A program made the translations under genes and the position numbers. From Pseudonocardia halophobica (GTDB lineage: Bacteria; Actinomycetota; Actinomycetes; Mycobacteriales; Pseudonocardiaceae), in assembly GCF_027922425.1 (NCBI RefSeq), contig NZ_BSFQ01000002.1, forward strand, positions 62,001 through 126,000: a stretch of DNA of 64,000 bases, in the 5' to 3' direction. Positions 1-8,024 of this stretch are shown here, one piece after another; position 1 is the stretch's first letter; each line of letters begins with the position of its first letter. The notes beneath the pieces are model-generated. The model searched no databases. It worked only from the letters and a program-made list of their open reading frames with translations, and was not told the origin of the DNA.

Positions 1-402
1 CGGGCGGTCGGCCGGTGTGGCGCAGGAGCCGCTGACGGTCGTGGTGGAGCCCGGGTAGGCCGCGCTCCAGCACCACTGGAAGGCGGTCACGTCGACCCGG
101 ACGGGCTGCTGTCCGGCGGGCAGCCCGCTCTGCTGGGCCACCGCGAGGGTGTCGCCGTAGTCGAGGCGGTGGTTGTTCGACAGGCTCAGCCACACCAGGA
201 ACGCGGCCGCCCCGCCCAGGAACACGGCGAAGGCGATTTCGATGGCGTTGTGCTCGGCGGCGGCGAACGGCAGCTTGTCGCGCCTACGGGCCCGGTTGAA
301 CACCAGCGCGCCGAGCAGCAGGCCGGCGACCACCACGAACACCCCGCCCGCGATCCACAGCTGCAGGCCGAAGACGTGGTCGAACACCCTGCGGTAGTCC
401 AC
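1..402 (-). CDS. ctaC: Cytochrome c oxidase subunit II, N-terminal part (cut by window edge)
   Basis: The minus strand reads open from a GTG at 402 to the window edge, giving 134 residues with no stop. Two hydrophobic helices (about residues 14-35 and 55-72) are followed by a periplasmic segment containing FQWCWSAAYPG, which matches the W-x-W-x3-YP signature before the CuA domain of subunit II. In the family this subunit takes electrons from cytochrome c and passes them to subunit I. The CuA ligands would lie beyond the edge, so CuA itself cannot be confirmed. A GGGAG ribosome site lies about 10 bases before the GTG. It diverges from the qcrB operon, so the two could share control through the repeats at 573-663. 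Confidence 0.85.
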   Translation of the reverse strand, partial: MDYRRVFDHVFGLQLWIAGGVFVVVAGLLLGALVFNRARRRDKLPFAAAEHNAIEIAFAVFLGGAAAFLVWLSLSNNHRLDYGDTLAVAQQSGLPAGQQPVRVDVTAFQWCWSAAYPGSTTTVSGSCATPADRP

Positions 403-572
403 CGAGCGCTTCTCCCGTCGTCCTGTCCGTCGGCCCCGCACCCACGAACCGCCGTCGTTGTGCCCACACCGGACGGTTCGAAACCTGGTGCTCGCGGCTG
501 GAGCGCGGTCCCGCCCGCGACGGAGGAAGGTCTACCGCGACCGGGCGGCGGTCGCCGGGCCGGTGCGGCCAT

Positions 573-590
573 CGCAAGGTCTCCGCAAGG
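573..590 (+). promoter_or_regulatory. Tandem operator-like box, CGCAAGG-n4-CGCAAGG
   Basis: Two identical CGCAAGG half-sites begin at 573 and 584, exactly 11 bases apart. Direct repeats one helical turn apart are the known binding geometry of OmpR/PhoB-type regulators; that class of regulator is an inference. It is one of eight similar boxes in the first 9.5 kb. Confidence 0.55.
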
Positions 591-645
591 AGACGTGCCG
601 GATTTGACCGCGATGACCTCTCGGTCCGGTGTCGGTGACCGAAGA

Positions 646-663
646 CCTTGCGGGCACCTTGCG
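646..663 (-). promoter_or_regulatory. Tandem operator-like box, inverted orientation
   Basis: CCTTGCG begins at 646 and again at 657, which is the same CGCAAGG-n4-CGCAAGG box read on the minus strand, again with 11-base spacing. It sits about 130 bases upstream of the qcrB start. Confidence 0.55.
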
Positions 664-791
664 ATCGGTGCTCCCGGTCGCGCACTCCTCCGACGCCGTC
701 CCACGCTTCCTCCGCCGGGCCGTGGGTTTCGATACGAGTACGGCGGGAACGGGCTGCCGGCGGGTCCGGACCGTGAGGGAGGGGGTGACGG

Positions 792-2306
792 GTGGGGCTG
801 GTGGCGCGCACCGTGACGCGGGCGACCGCGAACGCCCTGGACCGCCGCTTCAAGGCAGCCGGGGGCGCCCGGCGGCAGGCGTCCCACGTGTTCCCGAAGC
901 ACCACTCGTTCTTCTGGGGCGAGTTCGCCCTCTACTCGTTCGCGGTGCTGGTCGTGTCCGGTGTGTACCTGGCGCTGTTCTTCGTGCCGGACACCACCGA
1001 GGTGGTCTACAGAGGACCGTACGAGCCGATGCAGGGACTCTCCATGTCCCGGGCCTACCACTCGGTGCTGACGCTGTCGTTCGAGGTCCGCGCCGGGCTG
1101 TTCCTCCGGCAGCTACACCACTGGGCCGCGCTGCTGTTCGTCGCCGGGATGATCCTGCACATGTCCCGGAACTTCTTCACCGGGGCGTTCCGGCGGCCCC
1201 GGGAGCTGACGTGGCTGGGCGGGGTCGCGCTGCTCGCGCTCGGGATCTTCGAGGGGTACCTCGGCTACTCGATGCTCGACGACCTGCTGTCCGGGCTGGG
1301 TGTGCGGATCTTCTCCGGAATACTGCTCTCCGTACCACTGGTGGGCACCTGGCTGCACTGGGCGGTGTTCGGCGGCGAGTTCTTCGGCGACATCTGGATC
1401 TCCCGCTTCTTCATCGCCCACGTCTTTCTGGTCCCGGCCCTGCTCGTGGCGCTGATCGGGATGCACATCGGGCTCGTCTGGTACCAGAAGCACACCCAGT
1501 TCCCGGGTCCCGGTGCCCGCGAGGACACGGTGGTGGGGGAGCGTGCGGTGCCCGGCTTCGTCAGCAGGACCGTGGCAAATGGCGTGTGCCTGCTGGCGGT
1601 GCTGGGCCTGATGGCCGGCATCTTCCAGATCAATCCCGTCTTCCTGTGGGGCCCGTACGTGCCCTCCCAGGTCTCGACCTACATCCAGCCCGACTTCTAC
1701 GCCGGCTTCCTCATCGGCGGGCTGCGGCTGTGGCCGCGGTGGGAGATCCACCTGGGCGCCTACACCGTGCCCGCGCCGTTCTGGGTCGGCCTGGTGCTGC
1801 CGCTGCTGATGTTCGCCCTGCTCGCCGCGTACCCCCTGCTGGAGCGCCTCGGCACCGGTGACCGGGGCGCGCACCAGGTCCTGCAGCGCCCGCGGGACAA
1901 CCCCACGCGCACCGGGATCGGCGCGATGGGCCTCACCTTCTGGGGCATCCTCTTCGCCTCCGGCGCCACCGACGTGATCGCGGCGACCTTCGACATCCCC
2001 TTCGAGCTGCTCGTGTGGGCGGGCCGGATCGGGCTGCTGGTGCTGCCGCCGCTCGCCTACGTGGTGGTCCGGCGGATCTGCCTGGGCCTGCAGCGCGCCG
2101 ACCGGGACGTCCTGGAGCGCGGGGTCCGGACCGGGGTGCTGCAGGAGCGGCCCGACGGCGTGTACCTCGAGGTCCGCCGCCCGCCCGGCGGGGCGGACCA
2201 CGCCGGGCGGCCCATCCCGCTCGACTACGGCGGCGCGAGGGTCGACCACCGGCCCGCCGCCTCGCCCGAGCCGGTCGCCGGGTCGGTCACGGAAGAGCAG
2301 CGATGA
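792..2306 (+). CDS. qcrB: Cytochrome bc complex cytochrome b subunit
   Basis: This 504-residue membrane protein oxidises menaquinol within the cytochrome bc complex and carries the two b hemes. Two histidine pairs fit heme ligation: H109/H123 in one helix and H210/H225 in another, with the spacings usual for cytochrome b. About eight or nine hydrophobic helices are visible. A soluble tail of about 65 residues ends the protein. The GTG at 792 is preceded by a GGGAGGGGG stretch. The stop overlaps the qcrC start (ATGA). In mycobacteria and streptomycetes qcrB is normally last in qcrCAB, whereas here it is first. This copy may therefore be a second, alternative bc complex, which is an inference because no main copy is in view. 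Confidence 0.92.
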   Translation: MGLVARTVTRATANALDRRFKAAGGARRQASHVFPKHHSFFWGEFALYSFAVLVVSGVYLALFFVPDTTEVVYRGPYEPMQGLSMSRAYHSVLTLSFEVRAGLFLRQLHHWAALLFVAGMILHMSRNFFTGAFRRPRELTWLGGVALLALGIFEGYLGYSMLDDLLSGLGVRIFSGILLSVPLVGTWLHWAVFGGEFFGDIWISRFFIAHVFLVPALLVALIGMHIGLVWYQKHTQFPGPGAREDTVVGERAVPGFVSRTVANGVCLLAVLGLMAGIFQINPVFLWGPYVPSQVSTYIQPDFYAGFLIGGLRLWPRWEIHLGAYTVPAPFWVGLVLPLLMFALLAAYPLLERLGTGDRGAHQVLQRPRDNPTRTGIGAMGLTFWGILFASGATDVIAATFDIPFELLVWAGRIGLLVLPPLAYVVVRRICLGLQRADRDVLERGVRTGVLQERPDGVYLEVRRPPGGADHAGRPIPLDYGGARVDHRPAASPEPVAGSVTEEQR

Positions 2307-3094
2307 CCCGCCGGCTCCGGCACGCCCTGCTCGTGTTGGCCGCCCTGGTCGCCGTCGGCGGCGGGTACGCCCTGCTCGTGCCCGCCCCGCAGCAGGCGAC
2401 CGCGCAGACCGGCCAGACGCAGATCGACCAGGGCCGGGCGCTGTACGAGCGGGCCTGCATCAGCTGTCACGGCGCGAACCTGCAGGGCGCCCCCGGGCGC
2501 GGCCCGGGCCTGGTCGGCGTCGGCGACGCCGCCGTCTACTTCCAGGTGTCCACCGGGCGGATGCCGCTGGCCCGCTCCGAGGACCGCGGCTACCGCAAGG
2601 ACCCCCAGCCCCAGTTCGACCCCGACACCGAGCAGGGGCGGGCCAACCTCGCGGCGCTCGGCGCCTACATCCAGGCCAACGGCGGGGGGCCGACGACGCC
2701 GGCCGAGACCGGGCCGGAGCTGATCGGCTCCGACGTGGCCCACGGCGGCGAGCTCTACCGGCTCAACTGCGCCTCGTGCCACCACTTCACCGGCCGCGGC
2801 GGCATCCTGGCCGACGGCCGCTACCCGCCCCGGCTCGAGGCCGCGACCCCCGAACAGATGTACACCGCGATGCTCAGCGGCCCTATGGCCATGCCCGTGT
2901 TCAGCGACCGGCAGCTCACTCCCGAGGAGAAGAAGGACATCATCGCCTACGTCCTCGCCGTGCGCGGACAGAACAACGCGCCCGGCGGGTTCACCCTCGG
3001 CGAGCTCGGCCCCGCCGCCGAGGGCCTGGTCGCCTTCGTGGTCGGGCTCGTCGCGCTGGTCGGGGTCGCGGCCTGGATCGGGGCCCGGTCGTGA
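2303..3094 (+). CDS. qcrC: Diheme cytochrome c subunit of the bc complex
   Basis: The 263-residue protein has an N-terminal membrane helix (about 8-27). Two c-type heme motifs follow, CISCH at 52-56 and CASCH at 156-160, and a C-terminal helix (about 237-258) anchors it. This is the layout of actinobacterial QcrC, which carries electrons from the Rieske protein to the oxidase without a free cytochrome c. Methionines in the MPL and MAMPVF segments are candidate axial ligands. It overlaps qcrB and qcrA by four bases each, so the three are surely co-translated. Confidence 0.93.
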   Translation: MTRRLRHALLVLAALVAVGGGYALLVPAPQQATAQTGQTQIDQGRALYERACISCHGANLQGAPGRGPGLVGVGDAAVYFQVSTGRMPLARSEDRGYRKDPQPQFDPDTEQGRANLAALGAYIQANGGGPTTPAETGPELIGSDVAHGGELYRLNCASCHHFTGRGGILADGRYPPRLEAATPEQMYTAMLSGPMAMPVFSDRQLTPEEKKDIIAYVLAVRGQNNAPGGFTLGELGPAAEGLVAFVVGLVALVGVAAWIGARS

Positions 3095-4212
3095 GCACGC
3101 CGCGGGAGCCCACCGGACCCGAGCTGGAACGGTTGAGCCGCAGCGAGCTGGTCGACCTCGGCCACACCCTCGACGGGATCCGGATCGTCACCGACGAGCC
3201 GCCCCCCGGCTCGTCGGACCCGCGCAGGGAACGACGCAACCGCCGCCGCGTCACCCTGCTGCTGGTGCTGTCCCTGCTGGCCGCAGGGGCCTTCGTCGGG
3301 GCCTACCTGTTCTGGCCCACCGGCTACGTGCCGCCGGGGGCGCCGGGACACACCGCCCACCTGCTCTACACCCCGCTGCTCGGGATCACCTTCTTCGGCG
3401 CGGTCGGCGCGCTGGGCGCGGCGATGATCGTGTACGTCAGGAGCTTCTACCCGGACGAGGTCGCGGTGCAGCACCTCGAGAAGGGGCCCTCGGCCGAGCG
3501 CGACCGGTTCACCGCGGCGGCCACCTTCGCCGAGGCCGGCGCGCACACCGGGTTCGGCCGGCGCGCGCTGATCCGGCGGCTCGGGCTGACCGGGCTCGGC
3601 GTCGTCGGGATCCTGGGCGGGCTGGTCGCGATCGGCGGGTTGGTGCGCAACCCCTGGAAGGAGGGCGGCGACGCCCCGTTGTGGACGACCGGCTGGAAGC
3701 CGGTCGGCGGCGAGACGGTGTTCCTCCGGGAGACCACTGGTGACCCGACCGAGATCGTCAAGATCCGGCCCGAGGACGTCGACCCCGACGGGATGGTCAC
3801 GGTCGTGCCGTTCCGGGAGAGCGAGCGGGGGGACGTCGAGGCGCTGCACGCCGCCGAGATGGCGCCCGACAACCCGGTCATGCTCATCCGGCTTCCCCCC
3901 GGCACCCGGGTCGACCACCTGCCGCGCCGGGAGGACCTGCACTACGGCGACTACTACGCGTTCTCCAAGGTCTGCACCCACCTCGGCTGCCCGGCCTCCC
4001 TCTACGACACCCGGCTCCAGGTGTTCCTCTGCCCCTGCCACCAGTCCCAGTTCAAGATCACCGAGGGAGCCCGGCCGATCTTCGGCCCCGCGGCCAGGCC
4101 GCTCCCGCAGCTGCCGATCACCGTCGACGCCGACGGGTTCCTCGTCGCCCGCGGCGACTTCCCCGACCCCGTCGGGCCGAGCTTCTGGGAGATCGGGCGT
4201 GGCTCGCACTGA
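3091..4212 (+). CDS. qcrA: Rieske iron-sulfur subunit of the bc complex
   Basis: The 373-residue protein has three predicted membrane helices in the N-terminal half, as actinobacterial QcrA does, and a C-terminal Rieske domain. Cluster ligands are visible as C295 and H297 (in CTHLGC) and C314 and H317 (in CPCH). C300 and C316 are placed to form the usual stabilising disulfide. It passes electrons from quinol to the cytochrome c subunit. The start is a GTG that overlaps the qcrC stop (GTGA). It is the last gene of the operon; the next gene is convergent on the other strand. Confidence 0.93.
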   Translation: MSTPREPTGPELERLSRSELVDLGHTLDGIRIVTDEPPPGSSDPRRERRNRRRVTLLLVLSLLAAGAFVGAYLFWPTGYVPPGAPGHTAHLLYTPLLGITFFGAVGALGAAMIVYVRSFYPDEVAVQHLEKGPSAERDRFTAAATFAEAGAHTGFGRRALIRRLGLTGLGVVGILGGLVAIGGLVRNPWKEGGDAPLWTTGWKPVGGETVFLRETTGDPTEIVKIRPEDVDPDGMVTVVPFRESERGDVEALHAAEMAPDNPVMLIRLPPGTRVDHLPRREDLHYGDYYAFSKVCTHLGCPASLYDTRLQVFLCPCHQSQFKITEGARPIFGPAARPLPQLPITVDADGFLVARGDFPDPVGPSFWEIGRGSH

Positions 4213-4268
4213 CCTCGCACGAGCGACGAGGGCGACGCGGCACCGGGCGGGACGGCCGGCTCAGGCCG

Positions 4269-4790
4269 TCACCGGGGCCGCAGACCGACGAGCGGCAGCT
4301 CCCGTGCGAGCCGCCACCGCTGGGCCGGGGTCCCGCGGTAGGTCCATCCGACAAGTGCGGACAGCACGCGGTGGACCACCGGCGCGAGGAGCCGGTTGCG
4401 GCGTTCGTAGGCGCCGATCACCATGACCGCCTCGTCGAGCTCGAGGTCACGCGCCTGAGCGGGGAAGCACCTGCGCCCGACGGTCACGGCCACGGGGCCC
4501 GCCGCGTGCACGTTGCGGTACCAGTCCGCCTCGCGTCCGAAGCCGGACACCACCACGTACTCGCCGGCCTCCGGGTCCCGGTGGACGACCTCCAGGACGG
4601 TGTCGTAGTGGCGGCCGCTGCGGCGCCCGGTGTGCGTCAGCTGCAGGAACCGCGCCCCGAGCATGCTCCCGAGCCCGTGCGCGTAGAGATGCCGCGGCAA
4701 CCCCAGGAGCAGGCGGACCCAGCCGGGGACGCGGGAGGGACGGGCGTTCAGGGCGGGCCACCTTCGGTCAGCGGTGCAGGACGACCGCAC
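4269..4790 (-). CDS. Deazaflavin (F420)-dependent nitroreductase-family protein
   Basis: The core reads as the DUF385/DDN split-barrel family: a LYAHGLGSMLG helix, the LTHTGRRSGRHYDTVL segment, and the YVVVSGFGREADWYRNV and VTVGRRCF strands. Members use F420H2 or other flavins to reduce quinones or nitro compounds. In mycobacteria some relatives belong to dormancy or hypoxia responses. The start is uncertain: the GTG at 4790 gives 173 residues but has no clear ribosome site, and the conserved part begins about residue 20. It converges on qcrA and lies beside the small-protein leader, so a redox role is plausible but inferred. Confidence 0.75.
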   Translation of the reverse strand: MRSSCTADRRWPALNARPSRVPGWVRLLLGLPRHLYAHGLGSMLGARFLQLTHTGRRSGRHYDTVLEVVHRDPEAGEYVVVSGFGREADWYRNVHAAGPVAVTVGRRCFPAQARDLELDEAVMVIGAYERRNRLLAPVVHRVLSALVGWTYRGTPAQRWRLARELPLVGLRPR

Positions 4791-5073
4791 CGTACGAGCG
4801 CGGCCGCCCACCCGACCTGACGGTTGACTTGCGATCGCGCCTCGACCTCGCGGAGGCGCGCGTAGCCGACGCAGACCGAGCCGAGGAACACACCGACCCG
4901 CGCGCCTCCGCCCGGCCGGGCGGAGGCGACAAGGTCGTGACAGAGCTGACGGGCGAGGCACAGCCCGGATCCGGCCGGCCCCGGTCCGGTCCGCAGCGAG
5001 GGGCGCGTCGACGCCGGTCCGAGCCGGGGCAACGTCGAGGGAACATTCGTCCTCGGCGGCCCGCCCTGTCGCG
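4791..5073. other. Gap with no supported gene
   Basis: Open frames exist on both strands here, as GC-rich codon bias produces, but none shows a recognisable domain or a ribosome site. The duplicated leader begins near 5074. Confidence 0.5.
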
Positions 5074-5236
5074 GCGCCGAGCGGAGCGACCGCGCGGCCG
5101 GGAGCGGACTTCGGGAACGCCGTGCAGCTCGGCGCAGCCGATGGTCCGCTGGACCCGGCGTAAGACGACCGCAAGGAAGCCGACCGTGGTCGCCGTGTTG
5201 CCTGGAGCGATTGGATCCGGATGAGGACGAGGGCCG
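5074..5236 (+). promoter_or_regulatory. Duplicated leader, copy 1, upstream of small protein
   Basis: The leader contains an inverted repeat, GCGCCGAGC at 5074-5082 and GCTCGGCGC at 5127-5135. It is followed by the tandem box at 5159-5176 and a GAGGACGAGGG ribosome site. The same elements in the same order and spacing recur at 8721-8878 before a paralogous gene. Conservation outside the coding part suggests a cis-regulatory DNA or RNA element. Confidence 0.55.
5159..5176 (+). promoter_or_regulatory. Tandem operator-like box, CGTAAGA-n4-CGCAAGG
   Basis: The half-sites start at 5159 and 5170, 11 bases apart, 61 bases before the small-protein ATG. This is the same geometry as the box at 573. 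Confidence 0.55.
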
Positions 5237-5410
5237 ATGGAGATGCGGGTCGGCTTCAGCAGGCGCCACCGACGGTGGTGGTGGGTGTTCAGGCTGTCGG
5301 AGGACGATCCGCCGCTGAGCGGATGGGCCACCTCCGAGGCGGCGGCGTGGTCGGCGATGATCGGGCTGACGTTCCCCGACGACACGAAGGTGCACGGTGA
5401 ACCGGCGTGA
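5237..5410 (+). CDS. Small conserved protein, copy 1 (57 aa, unknown function)
   Basis: The gene encodes 57 residues beginning MEMRVGFSRR, followed by RRWWWVFRLS, a GWATSEAAAW segment and AMIGLT. It is not a family I recognise. It is real on the evidence of a paralogue at 8879 with about 30 identical residues over the first 45, including MEMRVGFS, RRW, WV, RLS, GWA, EA, AW and GLT. The alternating hydrophobic and basic start followed by an EA..AW..A helix suggests a small beta-beta-alpha fold, which is speculative. It has a GAGG ribosome site and an upstream leader shared with the paralogue. Confidence 0.65.
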   Translation: MEMRVGFSRRHRRWWWVFRLSEDDPPLSGWATSEAAAWSAMIGLTFPDDTKVHGEPA

Positions 5411-5485
5411 GCCCTACCGGGACGCCCACCCGTCGTGCGACGACGCCGGCACCGGAACGACGCCTTCCCCGGCCCGCAGGCCGGC

Positions 5486-7267
5486 TCACCGGACGCGCTG
5501 ATCCGCTCGGTCCTCGGTGCTCCCGCGGCCGTAGGCGGTGAGGACGTCGCGGTGGTCGAGCCAGCCGACCAGGCGGTCGTCGGCGAGCACGGGCAGGCCG
5601 GTGGTCTCGTGGTGGCTCAGGGCGCGCAGGGCGTGGTGCAGCGAGTCGCCGGAGTGGAGGGCGGGCAGCAGGGTGGCGCGGTGACCGGCAGTGGTCCCGT
5701 CCCGGTCGCCGGGGTCGAGGTCGGCGGTGACGACGGCGCCGCGGAAGCGGCCGTCGGGCGCGGTCACCGGGAGGGCGCCGTAGCGGGCGCCGCCGAGCAG
5801 GGGCATCAGGTCGTCGACGGCGGTGTCGGCCGGCACGTCGTCGGGTGGTGGTTGCATGGCCTGGCCCACGGTGAGGGTGCGTAGTGCGCCGTCGGCCCGG
5901 CTGTCGGCGTCGATGTCGACACCCCGGCGCAGCAGCTTGAGGGTGTAGATGGTGTCGCGGGAGATCAGGTGGCTCAGCCCCGTGGCGAGAGCGACGGCGG
6001 CCAGCAGCGGCAGGATGATCGCGTACTGGCCGGTGAGCTCGAAGACGATCAGTGCCGCGGCGATCGGGGCGTGGCTGGCGGCGGCGAACACGGCGGCCAT
6101 GCCGACGAGGCCGAACGCGCCGGGGGAGAGGTCCAGGCCCGGGAAGACGGCCTGGGCGGCGATGCCGAAGGCGGTGCCGAGCATGCCGCCGACGAACAGC
6201 GAGGGCGCGAACACCCCGCCGGAACCGCCGATGCCGATCGTCAGGCTGGTCGCGACCATCTTGCCGACCAGCAGGAGCAGCAGGAGACCGAGGGCGTAGT
6301 GCCCGGAGATGCCGGCCTCGAGCACCGGGTAACCCACGCCGTACATCTGCGGGAGGGCCAACAGGACCCCACCCAGGAGCAGCCCGCCGACGGCCGGACG
6401 AAGCCATTCGGGTCCTCGCCAAACGTGGTCGCAGGCGTCCTCGACCAGGTAGAGCACGCGGGCGAAGCCCCAGCCGACGACCCCGGCGGCCAGGCCGAGC
6501 ACGGCGTAGAAGGGGAACTCCGCGGTCGAGCCGAGGGAGTAGGCGGGCAACGTCAGGATGTGGTCGTTGCCGACGATCGCGCGGGAGACGGCGTTCGCGG
6601 TGACCGAGGAGATCACCACGATGCCGAAGGCCTCGGCGGTGAACGCGCGCAGGATGATCTCGAGGGCGAAGAACACCCCGGCGATCGGGGCGTTGAAGGT
6701 CGCGGAGATCCCGCCCGCGGCACCGCAGGCGACCATGAGGCGCAGGCGGTGGTCGGGCACCCGGAGCCACTGGCCGATGGAGGAGCCGAGCGCGGAGCCG
6801 ATCTGCACGATCGGGCCCTCGCGCCCGACGGATCCGCCCGTGCCGATGCACAGCGCGGAGGCCAGCGACTTCACGGCGGCGACCCGGGCCGGGATGCGCC
6901 CGCCGTTGCGGGCCACCGCGACCATCACCTCGGGGACGCCGTGCCCCCGGGCCTCGGGGGCGAAGCGGTGGACCAGGGGGCCGTAGACCAGGCCGCCGGC
7001 GACCGGGGCGAGGAGCAGGAACCAGGGGCCGAGGGCGGGCAGGTGCAGGCTCGCGACGCGGCCCGCGGTGCTGAAGTCGTCCCGCCCGGTCACGAGGTCC
7101 GTGATGCCGATGATGAGGAAGCGGAACACGACCGCGCCCAGCCCGGCGCCGCCCCCGATGATCAGCGCGAGCCCGACCAGGCCGGACTGGCTGCCCACGA
7201 GCCAGGAGTGCAGCCGGCGGGCCCCGGCGGCGGGTGCGGCGAGGACGGCGCTCAGTAGGGCGGTCAC
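5486..7267 (-). CDS. ClC-family chloride channel/antiporter with C-terminal CBS domains
   Basis: The 593-residue protein has about ten to twelve hydrophobic segments. It shows the ClC signatures GHGVPEV, GREGPIVQIG and GGVFAPSLF, plus a tyrosine in RDTIYTLK. The gating glutamate in GREGP is present. The position of the inner proton glutamate of the E. coli exchanger appears to be isoleucine (ALEII), which favours a channel or altered coupling; this rests on an eye alignment. The last 130 residues look like paired CBS domains, which bind adenine nucleotides. The GTG start overlaps the MarR stop (GTGA), so it is coupled to its likely regulator. Confidence 0.88.
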   Translation of the reverse strand: MTALLSAVLAAPAAGARRLHSWLVGSQSGLVGLALIIGGGAGLGAVVFRFLIIGITDLVTGRDDFSTAGRVASLHLPALGPWFLLLAPVAGGLVYGPLVHRFAPEARGHGVPEVMVAVARNGGRIPARVAAVKSLASALCIGTGGSVGREGPIVQIGSALGSSIGQWLRVPDHRLRLMVACGAAGGISATFNAPIAGVFFALEIILRAFTAEAFGIVVISSVTANAVSRAIVGNDHILTLPAYSLGSTAEFPFYAVLGLAAGVVGWGFARVLYLVEDACDHVWRGPEWLRPAVGGLLLGGVLLALPQMYGVGYPVLEAGISGHYALGLLLLLLVGKMVATSLTIGIGGSGGVFAPSLFVGGMLGTAFGIAAQAVFPGLDLSPGAFGLVGMAAVFAAASHAPIAAALIVFELTGQYAIILPLLAAVALATGLSHLISRDTIYTLKLLRRGVDIDADSRADGALRTLTVGQAMQPPPDDVPADTAVDDLMPLLGGARYGALPVTAPDGRFRGAVVTADLDPGDRDGTTAGHRATLLPALHSGDSLHHALRALSHHETTGLPVLADDRLVGWLDHRDVLTAYGRGSTEDRADQRVR

Positions 7268-7749
7268 GGGAGCACCGCCCACTCCGGCTCGGGCACCTCG
7301 CCGGCCGCGCGGGCGAAGGTGTGCAACGCGTCGACCACGGCGTCCCGGTCGGCTTGCGGCAGGGTCCCGAGCAGGCCGGCGATCTCGGCGCGACGCCGTC
7401 GCGTCACCTCGTCCACCAGCGTCCGGCCGCGGTCGCTGAGGGTCACCCGGACCTCCCGCCGGTCCTCGGCGACGCGGTCGCGGTCGACCAGTTCCTTGGT
7501 GACCAGGCGGTCGCACATGCGGGTGGCCGTGGACGGGGTGACCGCCAGGGTGCTCGCCAGGTCCGCGGGGCGCTGCGCCCCGCGCTGGCCCAGGACGATG
7601 AGCGCCCGGTACTGGGGCAGCGTCACGTCCTCGTCCACCGATGCCAGCGAGCGGGCGACGACGGCCAGGAGGGCCCGGCTCGCCGTCATCACCGCGTCCA
7701 CCAGGTCCTCGGCCGCCGTGGCCCCGACAGCCCTACAGAACCGTTGCAT
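7264..7749 (-). CDS. MarR-family transcriptional regulator
   Basis: The 161-residue protein carries a winged helix: a LPQYRALIVLGQRG helix, the recognition region LAVTPSTATRMCDRLV, and the wing DRREVRVTLSDRG. Helices at both ends would form the dimer. I chose the ATG at 7749, which keeps the palindrome at 7759-7773 upstream; a longer frame to 7809 would place that palindrome inside the gene. It is translationally coupled to the ClC gene and probably represses the pair in response to an unknown ligand. Confidence 0.85.
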   Translation of the reverse strand: MQRFCRAVGATAAEDLVDAVMTASRALLAVVARSLASVDEDVTLPQYRALIVLGQRGAQRPADLASTLAVTPSTATRMCDRLVTKELVDRDRVAEDRREVRVTLSDRGRTLVDEVTRRRRAEIAGLLGTLPQADRDAVVDALHTFARAAGEVPEPEWAVLP

Positions 7750-7758
7750 TGAGACATG

Positions 7759-7773
7759 ATTGCACGGAGCAAT
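7759..7773. promoter_or_regulatory. Palindromic operator candidate for the MarR gene
   Basis: ATTGC-acgga-GCAAT is a perfect 5+5 inverted repeat immediately upstream of the MarR start. MarR proteins usually bind TTGC/GCAA-type palindromes, so autoregulation is likely. Confidence 0.5.
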
Positions 7774-7809
7774 ATTTCTGGGGTGGGAGTCCGCAGCGTG
7801 CAGTCCCAC

Positions 7810-7827
7810 CGCAAGGTGATCGCAAGC
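7810..7827 (+). promoter_or_regulatory. Tandem operator-like box, CGCAAGG-n4-CGCAAGC
   Basis: The half-sites start at 7810 and 7821, with 11-base spacing. The box lies between the MarR gene and the SPW gene and could serve either. Confidence 0.5.
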
Positions 7828-7924
7828 TTCGCAGGGGTGTGTGAGCGGGCCGAGCTCCCGCCGTGCTGCGTACCTGGTCAGGTCTGTGGCACCACGCGGA
7901 CAGGGCGGACTGCGGCGGGAAGAT

Positions 7925-7953
7925 CGTGAGCCGATCGTCAGCTGAACGTCAGG
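7925..7953 (+). promoter_or_regulatory. Triple tandem box, three half-sites at 11-base intervals
   Basis: CGTGAGC at 7925, CGTCAGC at 7936 and CGTCAGG at 7947 follow each other at exact 11-base steps, about 72 bases upstream of the SPW gene. They vary at the third and fourth positions from the CGCAAGG boxes but keep the geometry. Confidence 0.5.
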
Positions 7954-8024
7954 TTCCTCGCGTGTACGTGGGCTCGCGGGAGGGGGAGCCTCGGAGGATA
8001 CGAACGCGAGGACAGGAGGAGACC

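Larger units (their letters stand above)
403..791. promoter_or_regulatory. Divergent promoter region between ctaC and qcrB
   Basis: This 389-base gap has no convincing gene. It holds two tandem-repeat boxes, at 573-590 and 646-663, in opposite orientation. It must contain promoters for both divergent respiratory operons. I cannot place -10/-35 elements with confidence. Confidence 0.6.

Noticed and set aside
4829..5224. A 131-codon plus-strand frame before small protein copy 1
   Set aside because: Low-complexity, Arg/Pro-rich composition with no domain; it covers the conserved leader, whose repeats explain the sequence better.
4748..5395. Minus-strand frame with a VGVFLGSVCVGYARLREVEA stretch
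   Set aside because: The stretch looks somewhat protein-like, but the frame has no start with a ribosome site, no recognised family, and overlaps the duplicated leader.
7749..7809. Longer start for the MarR gene
   Set aside because: It would add 20 unconserved residues and place the operator palindrome inside the coding sequence.
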